From positions 806,001 to 870,000 of the forward strand of contig NZ_CP028158.1 of NCBI RefSeq assembly GCF_003030345.1: a DNA stretch of 64,000 nt, written 5' to 3'. This document shows, piece after piece, positions 41,921 to 51,129 of the stretch. The stretch comes from Plantactinospora sp. BC1. GTDB lineage: Bacteria; Actinomycetota; Actinomycetes; Mycobacteriales; Micromonosporaceae. Each line of letters opens with the position of its first letter. Position 1 is the first letter of the stretch. The notes under the pieces are model-generated. The model was not told the DNA's origin. It saw nothing but the letters and a program-made list of their open reading frames with translations, and did no database searches. Both the position numbers and the translations under genes were made by a program.

Positions 41921-42622
41921 TCAGCGGTTGCGGGCCAGGTCGCCGGAGCGGAAGTGCCGCCGGCAGAGCACCTGGTAGCGCACCTCGGCCGCCTCGACGG
42001 TGTCCCCGATGACCACCTGCTCGCCCTGCCGGACCACCGCGCCGCCGACCACCCGCGCGTTGAGCTGCCCCGGACGTCCGCACCAGCAGAGCACCTCGAC
42101 CTGGATCCGGGACACCTCGTCGGCGAGTTCGAACAGCCGCTGCGCCGCCGGGAACAGACAGGACCGGAAGTCGCTGGCCAGGCCGAACGCGAAGACGTCC
42201 ACGTCGTAGCAGTCGACCAGTTCCGCCATCTGCTCCACGTGCCGCACCGTGTAGAAGCACGCCTCGTCGCAGATCAGATAGTCGAGCCGGTCACCCTCGG
42301 CCCAGCGGCTCCTGACCAGCTCACACAGGTCCAGGTCGTCGGTGACCTCGATCGCCTCGTGCGCCAGGCCGATCCGGGTGGTGATCTGCGGCCCGAGGGA
42401 ACGGTCGATCCTGGTCAGCACCAGCCCACGCCGGCCCTGCCGGGCATGGTTGTAGTTCATCTGCAACGCCATGGTCGACTTGCCACAGTCCATCGGTCCC
42501 CAGAAGAACTTGAGCGCGGCGCCCTGACGCAGCCGGCCGTCGCCGGCGGCGGCACACGCCTGGGCGAGCGCCGATTCGTCGCCGGCGAGAGGGGTACGGC
42601 TGGTGCGGCTGTCGTCGGTCAC
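41921..42622 (-). CDS. tdk: Thymidine kinase
   Basis: A 233-residue type II (TK1-like) thymidine kinase for thymidine salvage. The P-loop FWGPMDCGKSTMALQ, the DEACF segment with the catalytic Glu, and FGLASDFRSCLFPAA (lasso-adjacent) are intact. The zinc-lasso region (LCWCGRPGQLNARVV and CRRHF) is the actinobacterial variant. GTG 42622 is chosen; the frame further upstream overlaps the next gene and is rejected. Confidence 0.93.
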   Translation of the reverse strand: MTDDSRTSRTPLAGDESALAQACAAAGDGRLRQGAALKFFWGPMDCGKSTMALQMNYNHARQGRRGLVLTRIDRSLGPQITTRIGLAHEAIEVTDDLDLCELVRSRWAEGDRLDYLICDEACFYTVRHVEQMAELVDCYDVDVFAFGLASDFRSCLFPAAQRLFELADEVSRIQVEVLCWCGRPGQLNARVVGGAVVRQGEQVVIGDTVEAAEVRYQVLCRRHFRSGDLARNR

Positions 42623-42707
42623 GCTCGGGGAGCCTAGGCCACCAGGCGTTTCGGGTTCGACCCGCCGTGTCGTTGACCACTTCGGTCCGGTTGAGCGTGC
42701 ACGCGAC

Positions 42708-43079
42708 TCAGCCCGGACCGGGATCCCCGTCCGGCCGCCGCCCGGTGAGCCGGGCCCGCTCGTCCGCCGGCAGCGCCGGCAGGAGATGCCGCTCGACGAG
42801 ATCACGCAACCCGGCGGCGAGGGCCCGATCGCCCTGCACCAGGTCCCGCAACCGGCGCTGCCAGCCGTGCGCGAGCACGCGCTCCAGGTCGTGGTCACCG
42901 GCCTGGCGGGCGGCGAGCACCTCGGCGCGTACCTCGGTCAGGTCGGTGGCGACGTCGTCCGCCTCCGCCGGCCGGACACCCCGCCAGAACGCCACCGCCT
43001 CGGCCCGGGCCGCCGGCCAGCCGGCACCGGCCATCGCGCCGACCAGCGCCGTACCGGCCGTCACCTCGATCGGCTCCAT
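42708..43079 (-). CDS. Conserved hypothetical protein
   Basis: A 123-residue all-helical-looking protein beginning MEPIEVTAGTALVGAMAGAG, with a WPAARAEAVAFWRGV helix and a C-terminal helix RDLVQGDRALAAGLRDLVE. Proteins with this opening are common in actinomycetes but unassigned, as far as I can tell. ATG 43079 is preferred to the 12-codon longer version. No membrane segment. Confidence 0.6.
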   Translation of the reverse strand: MEPIEVTAGTALVGAMAGAGWPAARAEAVAFWRGVRPAEADDVATDLTEVRAEVLAARQAGDHDLERVLAHGWQRRLRDLVQGDRALAAGLRDLVERHLLPALPADERARLTGRRPDGDPGPG

Positions 43080-43276
43080 CCCGCGCCTCCTGCCCACATG
43101 CCGCCCCGGGCCCACCCTAGGACAGATCGTCCGGCGGGGTGGGGCGGTGCTCGGTGCCGGTCGGCCAGCCGGTGCGGGCCCACGCTCCAGGCGAGCAGGC
43201 GACGACCGCCCGGGCCACCGACACCGTCCCGGCCGAGGGTGCCGCCGACGGTCGCCAGCGCCCGGGCCGACTGCAC
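43061..43276 (-). CDS. Hypothetical ORF or gene remnant
   Basis: A 71-residue frame from GTG 43276 (MQSARALATVGGTLGRDGVG) with good third-position bias in its first 45 codons. The same frame is open without a start back to the stop of the MFS gene at 43358. It overlaps the next gene by 19 bp. No family recognised; it may be the decayed end of a larger gene. Confidence 0.3.
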   Translation of the reverse strand: MQSARALATVGGTLGRDGVGGPGGRRLLAWSVGPHRLADRHRAPPHPAGRSVLGWARGGMWAGGAGWSRSR

Positions 43277-43357
43277 GCCCGGGTAGCCGAGGCCGAGCCT
43301 GACCTCGGCCTCGGCGGCATCGCTGTCGGGGCCGGGCTGTCCCTGCTGCTCGTTGGA

Positions 43358-44734
43358 TCAGAGGCGTTCCGGCGGGGTGTTGCCGGCGGCGACGATCGCC
43401 CGCCGGATCGGCACCGCCGCCAGCAGCACGAACCCGATCACGAAGAACGCCAGCAGCGAGATGATCGCCACCCGGTAGCTCTCGGTCAGCCCGTACGCCA
43501 GCCCGAACAGCAGCGGGCCGAGCCAGCTCGTGCCCTTGTCGGAGATCTCGTAGAGCCCGAAGTACTCGGCCTCCTTGCCCTTCGGGATCAACTGGCTGAA
43601 CAGCGACCGGCTCAGCGCCTGGCTGCCGCCGAGCACGATGCCGATCCCGCCGCCGAGCAGCACGAACGGCAGCGCCTGGTTCGCCGGCAGCCGGAACGCG
43701 ACCGCCAGCACCACCGTCCAGAGCACCAGGCTGATCAGGATCGTCTTCCAGGCGCCGATCCGCTTCGCCAGCGCGCCCATGCCGAGCGCGCCGAAGAAGG
43801 CGAGGAACTGCACCATCAGGATGGTCGGCACCAGGACGTCGTCGGAGAGCTTGAGTTCCTCGGTGCCGTAGACCGCCGACAGCGAGATCACCGTCTGGAT
43901 GCCGTCGTTGTAGACCAGGTAGGCGACCAGGAAGAACAACGTCAACGGGTACGCCTTCAGGCTGCGCAGCGTGTGCCAGAGCTGACGGAACCCGTCGAGG
44001 AGTACCGGCCCCTGCGCCGGGCCGGCGACCGGCGGCCGGTTACGCAGCCGGATCAGCGGGATGGTGGTGAACGCCGCCCACCAGATGCCGGCCGACACCA
44101 TGCTGTACCGGGCGACCTCGCCGGTGTCCATCCCGAGCGAGTCCTTGAACAGCACCGCCGCCACGTTGATCGCCAGCAGCAGCCCGCCGCCGATGTAGCC
44201 GATCGCCCAGCCGATGCTGGAGACGCTGTCGCGTTCCTCCGGGCCGGCGATCTGGGGCAGGAACGAGTAGTAGACGACGATGCTCGCCCCGTAGGAGATG
44301 TTGGCGACCAGGAACAGCCCGGCGCCGAGGAGGTAGCGGTCGCCGGTCAGGAAGAGCAGGCCGACGGTGGCCGCCGAGCCGATGTAGGCGAAGAGGGCCA
44401 GCATCTCCTTCTTCCGCGGCGACCGGTCGGCGACGGCGCCGACCAGCGGCAGCACGAAGACGGTCAGGAAGACCGACAGCGACACCATGTACGGGAAGAG
44501 CGAGCCGGGCGCGATGTCGATACCGAGCAGGCTGATCCGCCCGCCCCGGCACGGGTCGTCGGAGGCGCAGCCGGCGGCCGCCTTCGCGATCGAGGTCAGG
44601 TACGGGCCGAGGAAGACGGTGATCACCGTCGTGTTGAACGCCGAGTTCGCCCAGTCGTAGAAGTACCAGCCGACCCGCTCGTGCCGGGTGCTGGGTGGCG
44701 CGTCCGGCGCCGTCGCGGGGATGGTCTCGGCCAT
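43358..44734 (-). CDS. UMF1/Atg22-type MFS transporter
   Basis: A 458-residue transporter with about 12 helices. The opening RVGWYFYDWANSAFNTT is the hallmark of the UMF1 (Atg22-like) family, and GAVADRSPRKKEM is the motif-A loop after helix 2. Yeast Atg22 effluxes amino acids from the vacuole; bacterial substrates are unknown. It stands alone between a GDPD gene and small hypotheticals. Confidence 0.9.
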   Translation of the reverse strand: MAETIPATAPDAPPSTRHERVGWYFYDWANSAFNTTVITVFLGPYLTSIAKAAAGCASDDPCRGGRISLLGIDIAPGSLFPYMVSLSVFLTVFVLPLVGAVADRSPRKKEMLALFAYIGSAATVGLLFLTGDRYLLGAGLFLVANISYGASIVVYYSFLPQIAGPEERDSVSSIGWAIGYIGGGLLLAINVAAVLFKDSLGMDTGEVARYSMVSAGIWWAAFTTIPLIRLRNRPPVAGPAQGPVLLDGFRQLWHTLRSLKAYPLTLFFLVAYLVYNDGIQTVISLSAVYGTEELKLSDDVLVPTILMVQFLAFFGALGMGALAKRIGAWKTILISLVLWTVVLAVAFRLPANQALPFVLLGGGIGIVLGGSQALSRSLFSQLIPKGKEAEYFGLYEISDKGTSWLGPLLFGLAYGLTESYRVAIISLLAFFVIGFVLLAAVPIRRAIVAAGNTPPERL

Positions 44735-44796
44735 GTCGGTCCTTCGGTATCGGGATCGGGCGGCGAATCGGGGTCGGGCGGCCTGGTCCGGCCGAC

Positions 44797-45570
44797 CTAC
44801 CGATCGGACGGCCAGTGGCCACGGCTCAGGTACGCCTCGCGCAGCACGTCGACGTGATCGGTCATGATGCCATCCACACCGAGGTCGAGTAACTCGTTCA
44901 TCTCGGTGATGTCGTCGATGGTCCAGACGTGCACCTGGAGGCCGAGCCGGTGCACGTAGTCGACGAACCGCCGATCGACCACCCTGATCCCCCGGTAGCG
45001 GACCGGCACCTGGGCGGCGACCACCGTCGGCGGCAGCACCAGCCGGCGGTTGGCCAGCGAGGCGAGCCGTACCCGGGCCACCCCGCGCATCCCGAGCGAG
45101 GTGGCGACCTTCGGCCCGGCCAGGATCCGCAGCCGGGCCAGCCGGGTGTCGCTGAACGAGGCGAGCAGCACCCGGTCACCGGCGCCGGCCGCCTCGACGG
45201 CACGCACGGTCGGCACCACCGCGCCGTCGGCCTTCACGTCGACGTTGAACCGGATCTGCGGCCATGCCCCGAGTACGTCGTCGAGCCGGGGCACCGCCGC
45301 CGCCCCGCCGACCCGGATCGTCCGCAGGTCCGCCCAGCGCAGCTCGGCGATCCGGCCGGGTTCCCCGGTCATCCGGTGCAGTGTCGCGTCGTGGAAGACC
45401 ACCGGCACCTCGTCGGCGGTGGCGTGTACGTCGGTCTCGACGTACCGGTAGCCGAGCCGGACCGCCCGGGCGAACGCCTCGGTGGTGTTCTCGTCGCCGC
45501 GCGCGGCGCCGCCCCGGTGCGCGAACGCCAGCGGCGTCGGCGCGTCGAGATAGCCGAAGTCCCGGATCAC
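44797..45570 (-). CDS. Glycerophosphodiester phosphodiesterase
   Basis: A 257-residue GDPD with the catalytic opening FAHRGGAARGDENTTEAF, metal ligands in VETDVHAT and the active-site VVFHDATLHR. It releases glycerol 3-phosphate from deacylated phospholipids. There is no signal peptide, so it is cytoplasmic. GTG 45570 is used; the frame upstream overlaps the divergent Hsp70-like gene. Confidence 0.92.
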   Translation of the reverse strand: MIRDFGYLDAPTPLAFAHRGGAARGDENTTEAFARAVRLGYRYVETDVHATADEVPVVFHDATLHRMTGEPGRIAELRWADLRTIRVGGAAAVPRLDDVLGAWPQIRFNVDVKADGAVVPTVRAVEAAGAGDRVLLASFSDTRLARLRILAGPKVATSLGMRGVARVRLASLANRRLVLPPTVVAAQVPVRYRGIRVVDRRFVDYVHRLGLQVHVWTIDDITEMNELLDLGVDGIMTDHVDVLREAYLSRGHWPSDR

Positions 45571-45697
45571 GGTGCGAGTATGCCCGGCCGGGTTGGCCGT
45601 CCGGTGACCGGTCGGCGGCACCTTTCCCCGATCGACGGGAACTCTTCCGGCGGCGACGCGGCGGGCGGTCGAGCTGGGGTTCAGTAGGGTGCTCGCC

Positions 45698-46984
45698 ATG
45701 CGGCTGCTCGCCATCGACTTCGGTACCTCCAACACCGTCGCCGTGGTACGGGGCGTCGACGGCCGGGGCCGGCCGCTGCTCTTCGACGGCACCCCGCTGC
45801 TGCCGTCGGCGGTCTGCCTCGACCTGAACGGCGCGCCGCTCACCGGCCGGGACGCGGTCCGGGCGGCCCGGCTCGACCCGGCCCGGTTCGAGCCGGCGCC
45901 GAAACGGCGGATCGACGACGGGACGGTGCTGCTCGGCGACCGGGAGGTACCGGTCGCCGAGCTGGTCGGCGCGGTGCTGCGGCGGGTCCGGGTCGAGGCG
46001 GACCGGCAGCTCGGCGGGGTCGACGAGGTCCGGCTCACCCATCCGGTCCGGTGGGGCGAACGGCGTCGTGGCGTGCTGGTCGCCGCCGCCCGCGCCGCCG
46101 GGCTGCCGCCGCCCCGGCTGGTCGCCGAGCCGGTCGCGGCGGCGGCCCACTATCCGGCGGTACTCGGCACCGCCGTGCCACCCGGCCGGGCGCTGGCCGT
46201 CTACGACCTGGGCGGCGGCACCTTCGACACCGCCGTGGTCCGCCGCACCGCCGCCGGGTTCGACGTGCTGGCCGAGTCGGGCCTGACCGACCTGGGCGGG
46301 CTCGACTTCGACCAGGCCCTGGTCGAGCAGATCGGCCGGGACCACGCCGCCGGCCGGACCGAACAGTGGCACGGCCTGCTGAGCCCGGTCGACCCGCACC
46401 AGCGCCGGGCCCGGGAACTCCTCTACGACGACGTGCGGGCGGCGAAGGAACTGCTGTCCCGGGCCGCCAGTGCGCAACTGCACCTGCCGGCGCTGGACCT
46501 GCGGGCACACCTGACCCGGGAGGAGCTGGAGTCGCTGATCCGCCGGCAGCTCCAGCAGACCGTCGACTGCCTGGCCCGGACGATCGCCGACGCCCGGCTG
46601 GACCCGGCTGACCTGGTCGGGATCTTCCTGGTCGGCGGCTCCAGCCGGATCCCGCTGGCCGCCCGGCTGATCCACGCCGAGCTGGGCGTCGCCCCGACCA
46701 CCCTGGAACAGCCGGAGACGGCGGTGGCCGAGGGCGCCCTCCGGCTCGACGACCCGCCCGCCGGCCCCGCCCACCGCCCGGTGCCGGCCGGAGGCGACGT
46801 CGGGGTGCCGCTCCGGGCCCGGGCCGCGATCCCGGTCCCGGCCCGGGCCGGGGTGCGGCCGGTCGACCCGGCCGGCCGGTTCTGGACCGGCACGGCCGGG
46901 CTGGTCTGGACCGGGACGCTGGCCCTGCTGGTGGTCGCCGCGCTCGTCGTACTGGTCGCGGTCGTCACCGCCGGGCCCGGCTGA
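45698..46984 (+). CDS. Hsp70-like ATPase with C-terminal membrane anchor
   Basis: A 428-residue protein comprising only the actin-like ATPase half of Hsp70: LLAIDFGTSNTVAVV (phosphate 1), YDLGGGTFDTAVV (phosphate 2) and FLVGGSSRIPLA (adenosine). The substrate-binding domain is replaced by a Pro/Arg linker and a single hydrophobic helix (LALLVVAALVVLVAVVTA) near the C-terminus, so the ATPase faces the cytoplasm on the membrane. ATG 45698 is the start. Such anchored Hsp70-like proteins are common in actinomycetes, and their role is unknown. It converges on gnd with a 6-bp gap. Confidence 0.88.
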   Translation: MRLLAIDFGTSNTVAVVRGVDGRGRPLLFDGTPLLPSAVCLDLNGAPLTGRDAVRAARLDPARFEPAPKRRIDDGTVLLGDREVPVAELVGAVLRRVRVEADRQLGGVDEVRLTHPVRWGERRRGVLVAAARAAGLPPPRLVAEPVAAAAHYPAVLGTAVPPGRALAVYDLGGGTFDTAVVRRTAAGFDVLAESGLTDLGGLDFDQALVEQIGRDHAAGRTEQWHGLLSPVDPHQRRARELLYDDVRAAKELLSRAASAQLHLPALDLRAHLTREELESLIRRQLQQTVDCLARTIADARLDPADLVGIFLVGGSSRIPLAARLIHAELGVAPTTLEQPETAVAEGALRLDDPPAGPAHRPVPAGGDVGVPLRARAAIPVPARAGVRPVDPAGRFWTGTAGLVWTGTLALLVVAALVVLVAVVTAGPG

Positions 46985-46990
46985 CCGGGG

Positions 46991-48457
46991 TCAGGCCGGA
47001 GACTCGGTACGGTCGGCGGCCCACCGGGTGTGGAAGCTGCCCTCGGCGTCCACCCGCTGGTAGGTGTGCGCCCCGAAGTTGTCCCGCAGGCCCTGGATCA
47101 GCGCGGCCGGCAGCCGGTCCCGCCGCAGGCCGTCGTAGTAGGACAGCGAGGAGCCGAAGGCGGGGGCCGGCACGCCGGCCTGCGCCGCGTAGCTGACCAC
47201 CCGCCGCCAACTGGCGACACTGTCGGCGACCCCCTGCACGAAGTACGGCGCCACCAGCAGGGTCGGCAACTGCGGGTCGGCGTCGTACGCCTCCCGGATG
47301 CGGTTGAGGAACCGGGCCCGGATGATGCAGCCGCCCCGCCAGATGGTGGCCAGCGCCGCCGGGTCGATGTCCCAGCCGTACTCCTGGCTGCCGGCCCGGA
47401 TCTGGTCGAAGCCCTGCGCGTACGCGACGATCTTCGACGCGTAGAGCGCCTTGCGGACGTCCTCCACGAACGCGTCCCGGTCCACCTCGTCGGTCGGCGC
47501 CTCGCCACCCGCGTCGGCGTACGCCCGGGCGGCGGCCTCCCGCTGGTCGGCGTGCCCGGAGAGCGACCGGGCGAACGTCGCCTCGGCGATTCCGGTGATC
47601 GGCACGCCGAGGTCGAGCGCGCTCTGCACCGTCCACCGGCCGGTGCCCTTCTGCTCGGCCCGGTCCTGCACGATGTCGACGAACGCCTTGCCGGTGCGGG
47701 CGTCGACGTGCCCGAGCACGTCGGCGGTGATCTCGATCAGGAACGACTCCAGGTCGCCCTCGTTCCACCCGGCGAAGATCTTGCCGATCTCGGCCGGTGT
47801 CGCACCCAGCCGCTCCCGCAGCAGGTCGTACGCCTCGGCGATGAGCTGCATGTCGGCGTACTCGATGCCGTTGTGCACCATCTTCACGAAGTGCCCGGCG
47901 CCGTCCGGCCCGATGTGGGCGCAGCACGGCACCCCGTCGACCTGGGCGGCGATCGACTCGAAGATCGGCCCGAGCTTCCGGTACGCCTCCACCGAACCGC
48001 CGGGCATGATGCTCGGCCCGAGCAGCGCACCCTCCTCGCCACCGGAAACCCCGGTGCCGACGAAGTGCAGCCCGTGCTCGCGCAGCGTCTCCTCCCGGCG
48101 CCGGGTGTCGGCGAAGTGCGCGTTGCCGCAGTCGATGACGATGTCGTCGGGTTCGAGCAACGGGATCAACTCGTCGATGACGGCGTCGGTGGGACCGCCC
48201 GCCTTCACCATCACGATCACGGCCCGGGGCCGCTCCAACGAGGCGACGAAGTCGGCCAGCGACTCGCTCGGCACGAACGTGCCCTCGTCCCCGTGCTCGG
48301 CGACCAGGCTCCGGGTCCGCTCCGGCGACCGGTTGTGCACCGCCACCCGGTGACCGTGCCGGGCCAGGTTGCGGGCCAGGTTGCGGCCCATCACCGCCAG
48401 CCCGGTGACCCCGATCTGGGCCGTGGCGCCGGTGCCGCCACTCGTCGTCTCCGCCAT
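46991..48457 (-). CDS. gndA: 6-phosphogluconate dehydrogenase, decarboxylating
   Basis: A 488-residue NADP-type Gnd of the oxidative pentose phosphate pathway. It has the Rossmann motif GVTGLAVMGRNLARN, GTGVSGGEEGALLGPSIMPGG, the catalytic KMVHNGIEYADMQLI and the C-terminal segment SLSYYDGLRRDRLPAALIQ. Length is the classical 470-490. ATG 48457 is the start; the frame upstream is non-coding. Confidence 0.96.
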   Translation of the reverse strand: MAETTSGGTGATAQIGVTGLAVMGRNLARNLARHGHRVAVHNRSPERTRSLVAEHGDEGTFVPSESLADFVASLERPRAVIVMVKAGGPTDAVIDELIPLLEPDDIVIDCGNAHFADTRRREETLREHGLHFVGTGVSGGEEGALLGPSIMPGGSVEAYRKLGPIFESIAAQVDGVPCCAHIGPDGAGHFVKMVHNGIEYADMQLIAEAYDLLRERLGATPAEIGKIFAGWNEGDLESFLIEITADVLGHVDARTGKAFVDIVQDRAEQKGTGRWTVQSALDLGVPITGIAEATFARSLSGHADQREAAARAYADAGGEAPTDEVDRDAFVEDVRKALYASKIVAYAQGFDQIRAGSQEYGWDIDPAALATIWRGGCIIRARFLNRIREAYDADPQLPTLLVAPYFVQGVADSVASWRRVVSYAAQAGVPAPAFGSSLSYYDGLRRDRLPAALIQGLRDNFGAHTYQRVDAEGSFHTRWAADRTESPA

Positions 48458-48566
48458 CCGCTGCTCACTTCCGTCTGGGCCTGAAAGGTTCGGCCGGTTG
48501 CCACATCCGTGCCGGCGTCGGAGCAGCGCGCGGGAGCCCGCAGCAGGGCGGAAGGCCCGGTGTTCC

Positions 48567-49211
48567 TCAGCGCTCCTCCGGCAACCAGAACCGGGCAAGC
48601 GTACTCGTCGCCGGGTCGTCGGAGGCGGCCAGCGCCGCCCACGGGTCACCGTCGGCCGGTAACTCCGCGCCGGCGTACCCGGCCAGCTCGTCCGCCTCGA
48701 CGGTCCCGGTGTCCGGCTCGGACGGCGGCGCCACCACCGGGTCGACGGGCTGGCCGAGCAGGGCGGGATCGGCCCACGGAAAGCCGTCGACCGGCTCCGG
48801 CGGTGCGCCGAGGTCCGGCAGTTCGGTCGACTCCCACCAGGCCGGCCCGGTGTCGGCGTACGGGTCGAGGTCCGGGTCGGCGCCGACCGGCGGGTCCGCC
48901 GCGCCGAAGCCGACCTCGGCGGGTACCTCCGGAGAGCCGTCCGGCCCGAACCCCGACTCCTCCGCCGGGTACGGGTCCGCCTCGGCGTACGGGTCGGTGG
49001 TCGAGGCGGTCGGCAGGTCGTCGTAGCCGAGCGGCACCGCCGGGTCGGCGGGCTCCCCGGGCAGTTCGCCGGGATCGGGGTCGGCGGCCCCGAACCCCTC
49101 GACCGGGAAACCGTCGTCGGGCTGCTCCGCGGCCAGGTCGCCGAAGTCGTCGCCCTCCGGGCCGCCGAACTCCGGCTCGTCGGCGGACCAGCCGCCCCAG
49201 TGGTCAGTCAT
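48567..49211 (-). CDS. Acidic low-complexity protein of the dynamin operon
   Basis: A 214-residue protein almost devoid of hydrophobic core: Asp, Glu, Pro, Gly and Ala dominate, with recurrent short motifs such as GFGAADP and DPYAE. It ends in a more ordered tail (DPWAALAASDDPATSTLARF). It is predicted to be disordered and cytoplasmic. Its ATG at 49211 overlaps the end of the upstream dynamin-like gene by 8 bp, so it belongs to the same operon and may be an adaptor for the GTPases. No family recognised. Confidence 0.7.
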   Translation of the reverse strand: MTDHWGGWSADEPEFGGPEGDDFGDLAAEQPDDGFPVEGFGAADPDPGELPGEPADPAVPLGYDDLPTASTTDPYAEADPYPAEESGFGPDGSPEVPAEVGFGAADPPVGADPDLDPYADTGPAWWESTELPDLGAPPEPVDGFPWADPALLGQPVDPVVAPPSEPDTGTVEADELAGYAGAELPADGDPWAALAASDDPATSTLARFWLPEER

Positions 49212-51129
49212 GTTCCCGCCCTCGTGCGTCGGTGCCGGCGGCCGGGGCCAGCGCCCGGGCCCGCCCCAGCACCTCGTCGACCTGCTTGACCCGGGCCCGG
49301 ACCGTCTCCCGCTGCGCCTGCGTCGCGGCGCGGCGCCGGGCCCGTACGGCGGTGTCCTCGGCCGCCGCCGCGTCGATCTCGGCGATCCGCTCATCGAGCT
49401 GCCGCAGCCGGCGCTCGATCGCGTCGTCGAGGGCGAGGGTCAGCGCGTACTGCAGGTCGGTGAAGCGGTGGGTGATCTCGTCCGACAGTGCCGCCCGGGC
49501 GTCGGCGACCACCTCCCGCAGCCAGGTCCGGGCCTGCTGCCGGTCGGTCTGCACGCGGCGCCGGTACAGGATGAAGCCACCGGCGGCGAGCCCCAGGCCG
49601 AGCCCGGCGAACGGGATCAGCAGGCTGCCGCCGACCAGCGCACCCGCGCCGAGCGCGGAGGCACCGGCCATCGCGCCCCGGCCGGCCAGGAACGCCATCG
49701 ACCCGGCCGACATCGCGATCATCATGTTGTCCGGGCCGCCACCGGACCGGCGCGGCTTGCTGGCCAGCGCGTGCCGCAGGGTCGCGTTGAGCCGCCCCAG
49801 CACGAACCGCAGCTCGTCGGGTTGGAACACCTCGGCGAGCACCCGCTCGCCGACCTGCCGGAACCGCAGCTCCAGATCGTCGGAGAGCCGCACCGACAGC
49901 GCGTGCAGCGCCTCGTCGACCTGCTGCGGCAGCCCCTTGAGGTCCTCGCCGCGGGCCTTGTCGATCCGGTTCAGGAACTCCTCCTGGAGGGCGCCGGCAT
50001 AGCCGCGGAGCAGTCCGGTCGCCTCGACCCGGGCCCGCTGCGTCTCGGTGCTCAACGCCAGCGACCACTGCCGCGACTCGGTACGCTTCCGCGCCGCCAG
50101 CGCCGCCCGATCCTGCTTGATCCGAACCAGGTCCGCCGGATCGGGGTCGGCGGCCCGCAGCCGGTCGCCGAGTTCCAGGTCGTACCGGACCAGCTCGCTG
50201 CGGACCGTGCGCAGCAGGTTCGCCTGCCGCAGCAGGTGCCCCCGGCCGGCCACCCCGATCAGGGCGTGCTGCAACTGCGCGATCCGGGACTCCCGGAGCA
50301 GCTCACCGGCCGCCTCCGCCGGCATCGTCCGGGCCAGCTCGGCCAGCCGGGCCGAGACCGGGAACCACGACGCGCCGCCGAACCGGGGGGCGTGGGCCTG
50401 CAACTGGGCCCGGTTGTCGGCCAGGATCGTCCGCCAGCCCGGGTACGCGTCGGTCTTGGTCAACGCGAAGACCACCAGGTTGACCCGCTTGCTCGCCTCG
50501 ACCAGGAAGTCGAGTTCCGGCTGCGCGAACGGGGCGGCGGCATCGACCACGAAGAGCAGCGCGGTGGCCCGGGCCGCCGCGTCCAGGGCGATCTCGGCGT
50601 GCGCCGGGTCGAGCCCGCCGGTGCCCGGGGTGTCGACCAGGCTCAGGTACTGCAACAGCGGCGCCGGATGCGTCACCTCGATGTGCCGGGGCGGACGCTG
50701 GTCGTCCGGCAGCCGCCCCAGCGGGGTGGCCCAGTCCCGCAGGTCGGCGACGCCCAGCGGCAGCGGCTCGGGACGGCCCGGCAGGAAGGCCCGGGCACCG
50801 GCCTCGGCGCCCGGCACGAACTCCAGATAGCAGCAGGTGGCGACCGCGACGTCGACCGGCGACAGCCCGGGCACCCCGACCAGCGCGTTGACCAGGGAAC
50901 TCTTCCCGCGTTTCGTCTCGCCGACCACGACGATCGAGGGACGGGTCACCACCTGGCGGCGCAGCGTGTCGACCTCGGCGGCGGCGTCCGGGGCGACCTT
51001 GCGCAGGTACGCCAGCCCGCTGTCGACCGCCCCGGTCAACGCCGCGCCGAGCGCCGCCTCCGGGTTGGCGCCACCGCCGCGCTGGGCCGGCGCGGCATCC
51101 GCCCCGGTGCTGGTACGGCCGGTGGTCAT
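49204..51129 (-). CDS. Dynamin-like GTPase with hydrophobic insertion (DynA-like)
   Basis: A 641-residue bacterial dynamin-like protein. The GTPase domain has P-loop GETKRGKSSLVNAL, G3 DTPGTGG and G4 LTKTDAY. Long helices follow, and a hydrophobic hairpin (ALGAGALVGGSLLIPFAGLG and on to FILYRRR) interrupts the stalk and probably inserts in the membrane. The end is coiled coil. Pairs of such proteins occur in actinobacteria (Streptomyces DynA/DynB in sporulation septation, mycobacterial IniA/IniC); this matches that arrangement. ATG 51129 overlaps the partner's stop (ATGA). Confidence 0.85.
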   Translation of the reverse strand: MTTGRTSTGADAAPAQRGGGANPEAALGAALTGAVDSGLAYLRKVAPDAAAEVDTLRRQVVTRPSIVVVGETKRGKSSLVNALVGVPGLSPVDVAVATCCYLEFVPGAEAGARAFLPGRPEPLPLGVADLRDWATPLGRLPDDQRPPRHIEVTHPAPLLQYLSLVDTPGTGGLDPAHAEIALDAAARATALLFVVDAAAPFAQPELDFLVEASKRVNLVVFALTKTDAYPGWRTILADNRAQLQAHAPRFGGASWFPVSARLAELARTMPAEAAGELLRESRIAQLQHALIGVAGRGHLLRQANLLRTVRSELVRYDLELGDRLRAADPDPADLVRIKQDRAALAARKRTESRQWSLALSTETQRARVEATGLLRGYAGALQEEFLNRIDKARGEDLKGLPQQVDEALHALSVRLSDDLELRFRQVGERVLAEVFQPDELRFVLGRLNATLRHALASKPRRSGGGPDNMMIAMSAGSMAFLAGRGAMAGASALGAGALVGGSLLIPFAGLGLGLAAGGFILYRRRVQTDRQQARTWLREVVADARAALSDEITHRFTDLQYALTLALDDAIERRLRQLDERIAEIDAAAAEDTAVRARRRAATQAQRETVRARVKQVDEVLGRARALAPAAGTDARGREHD

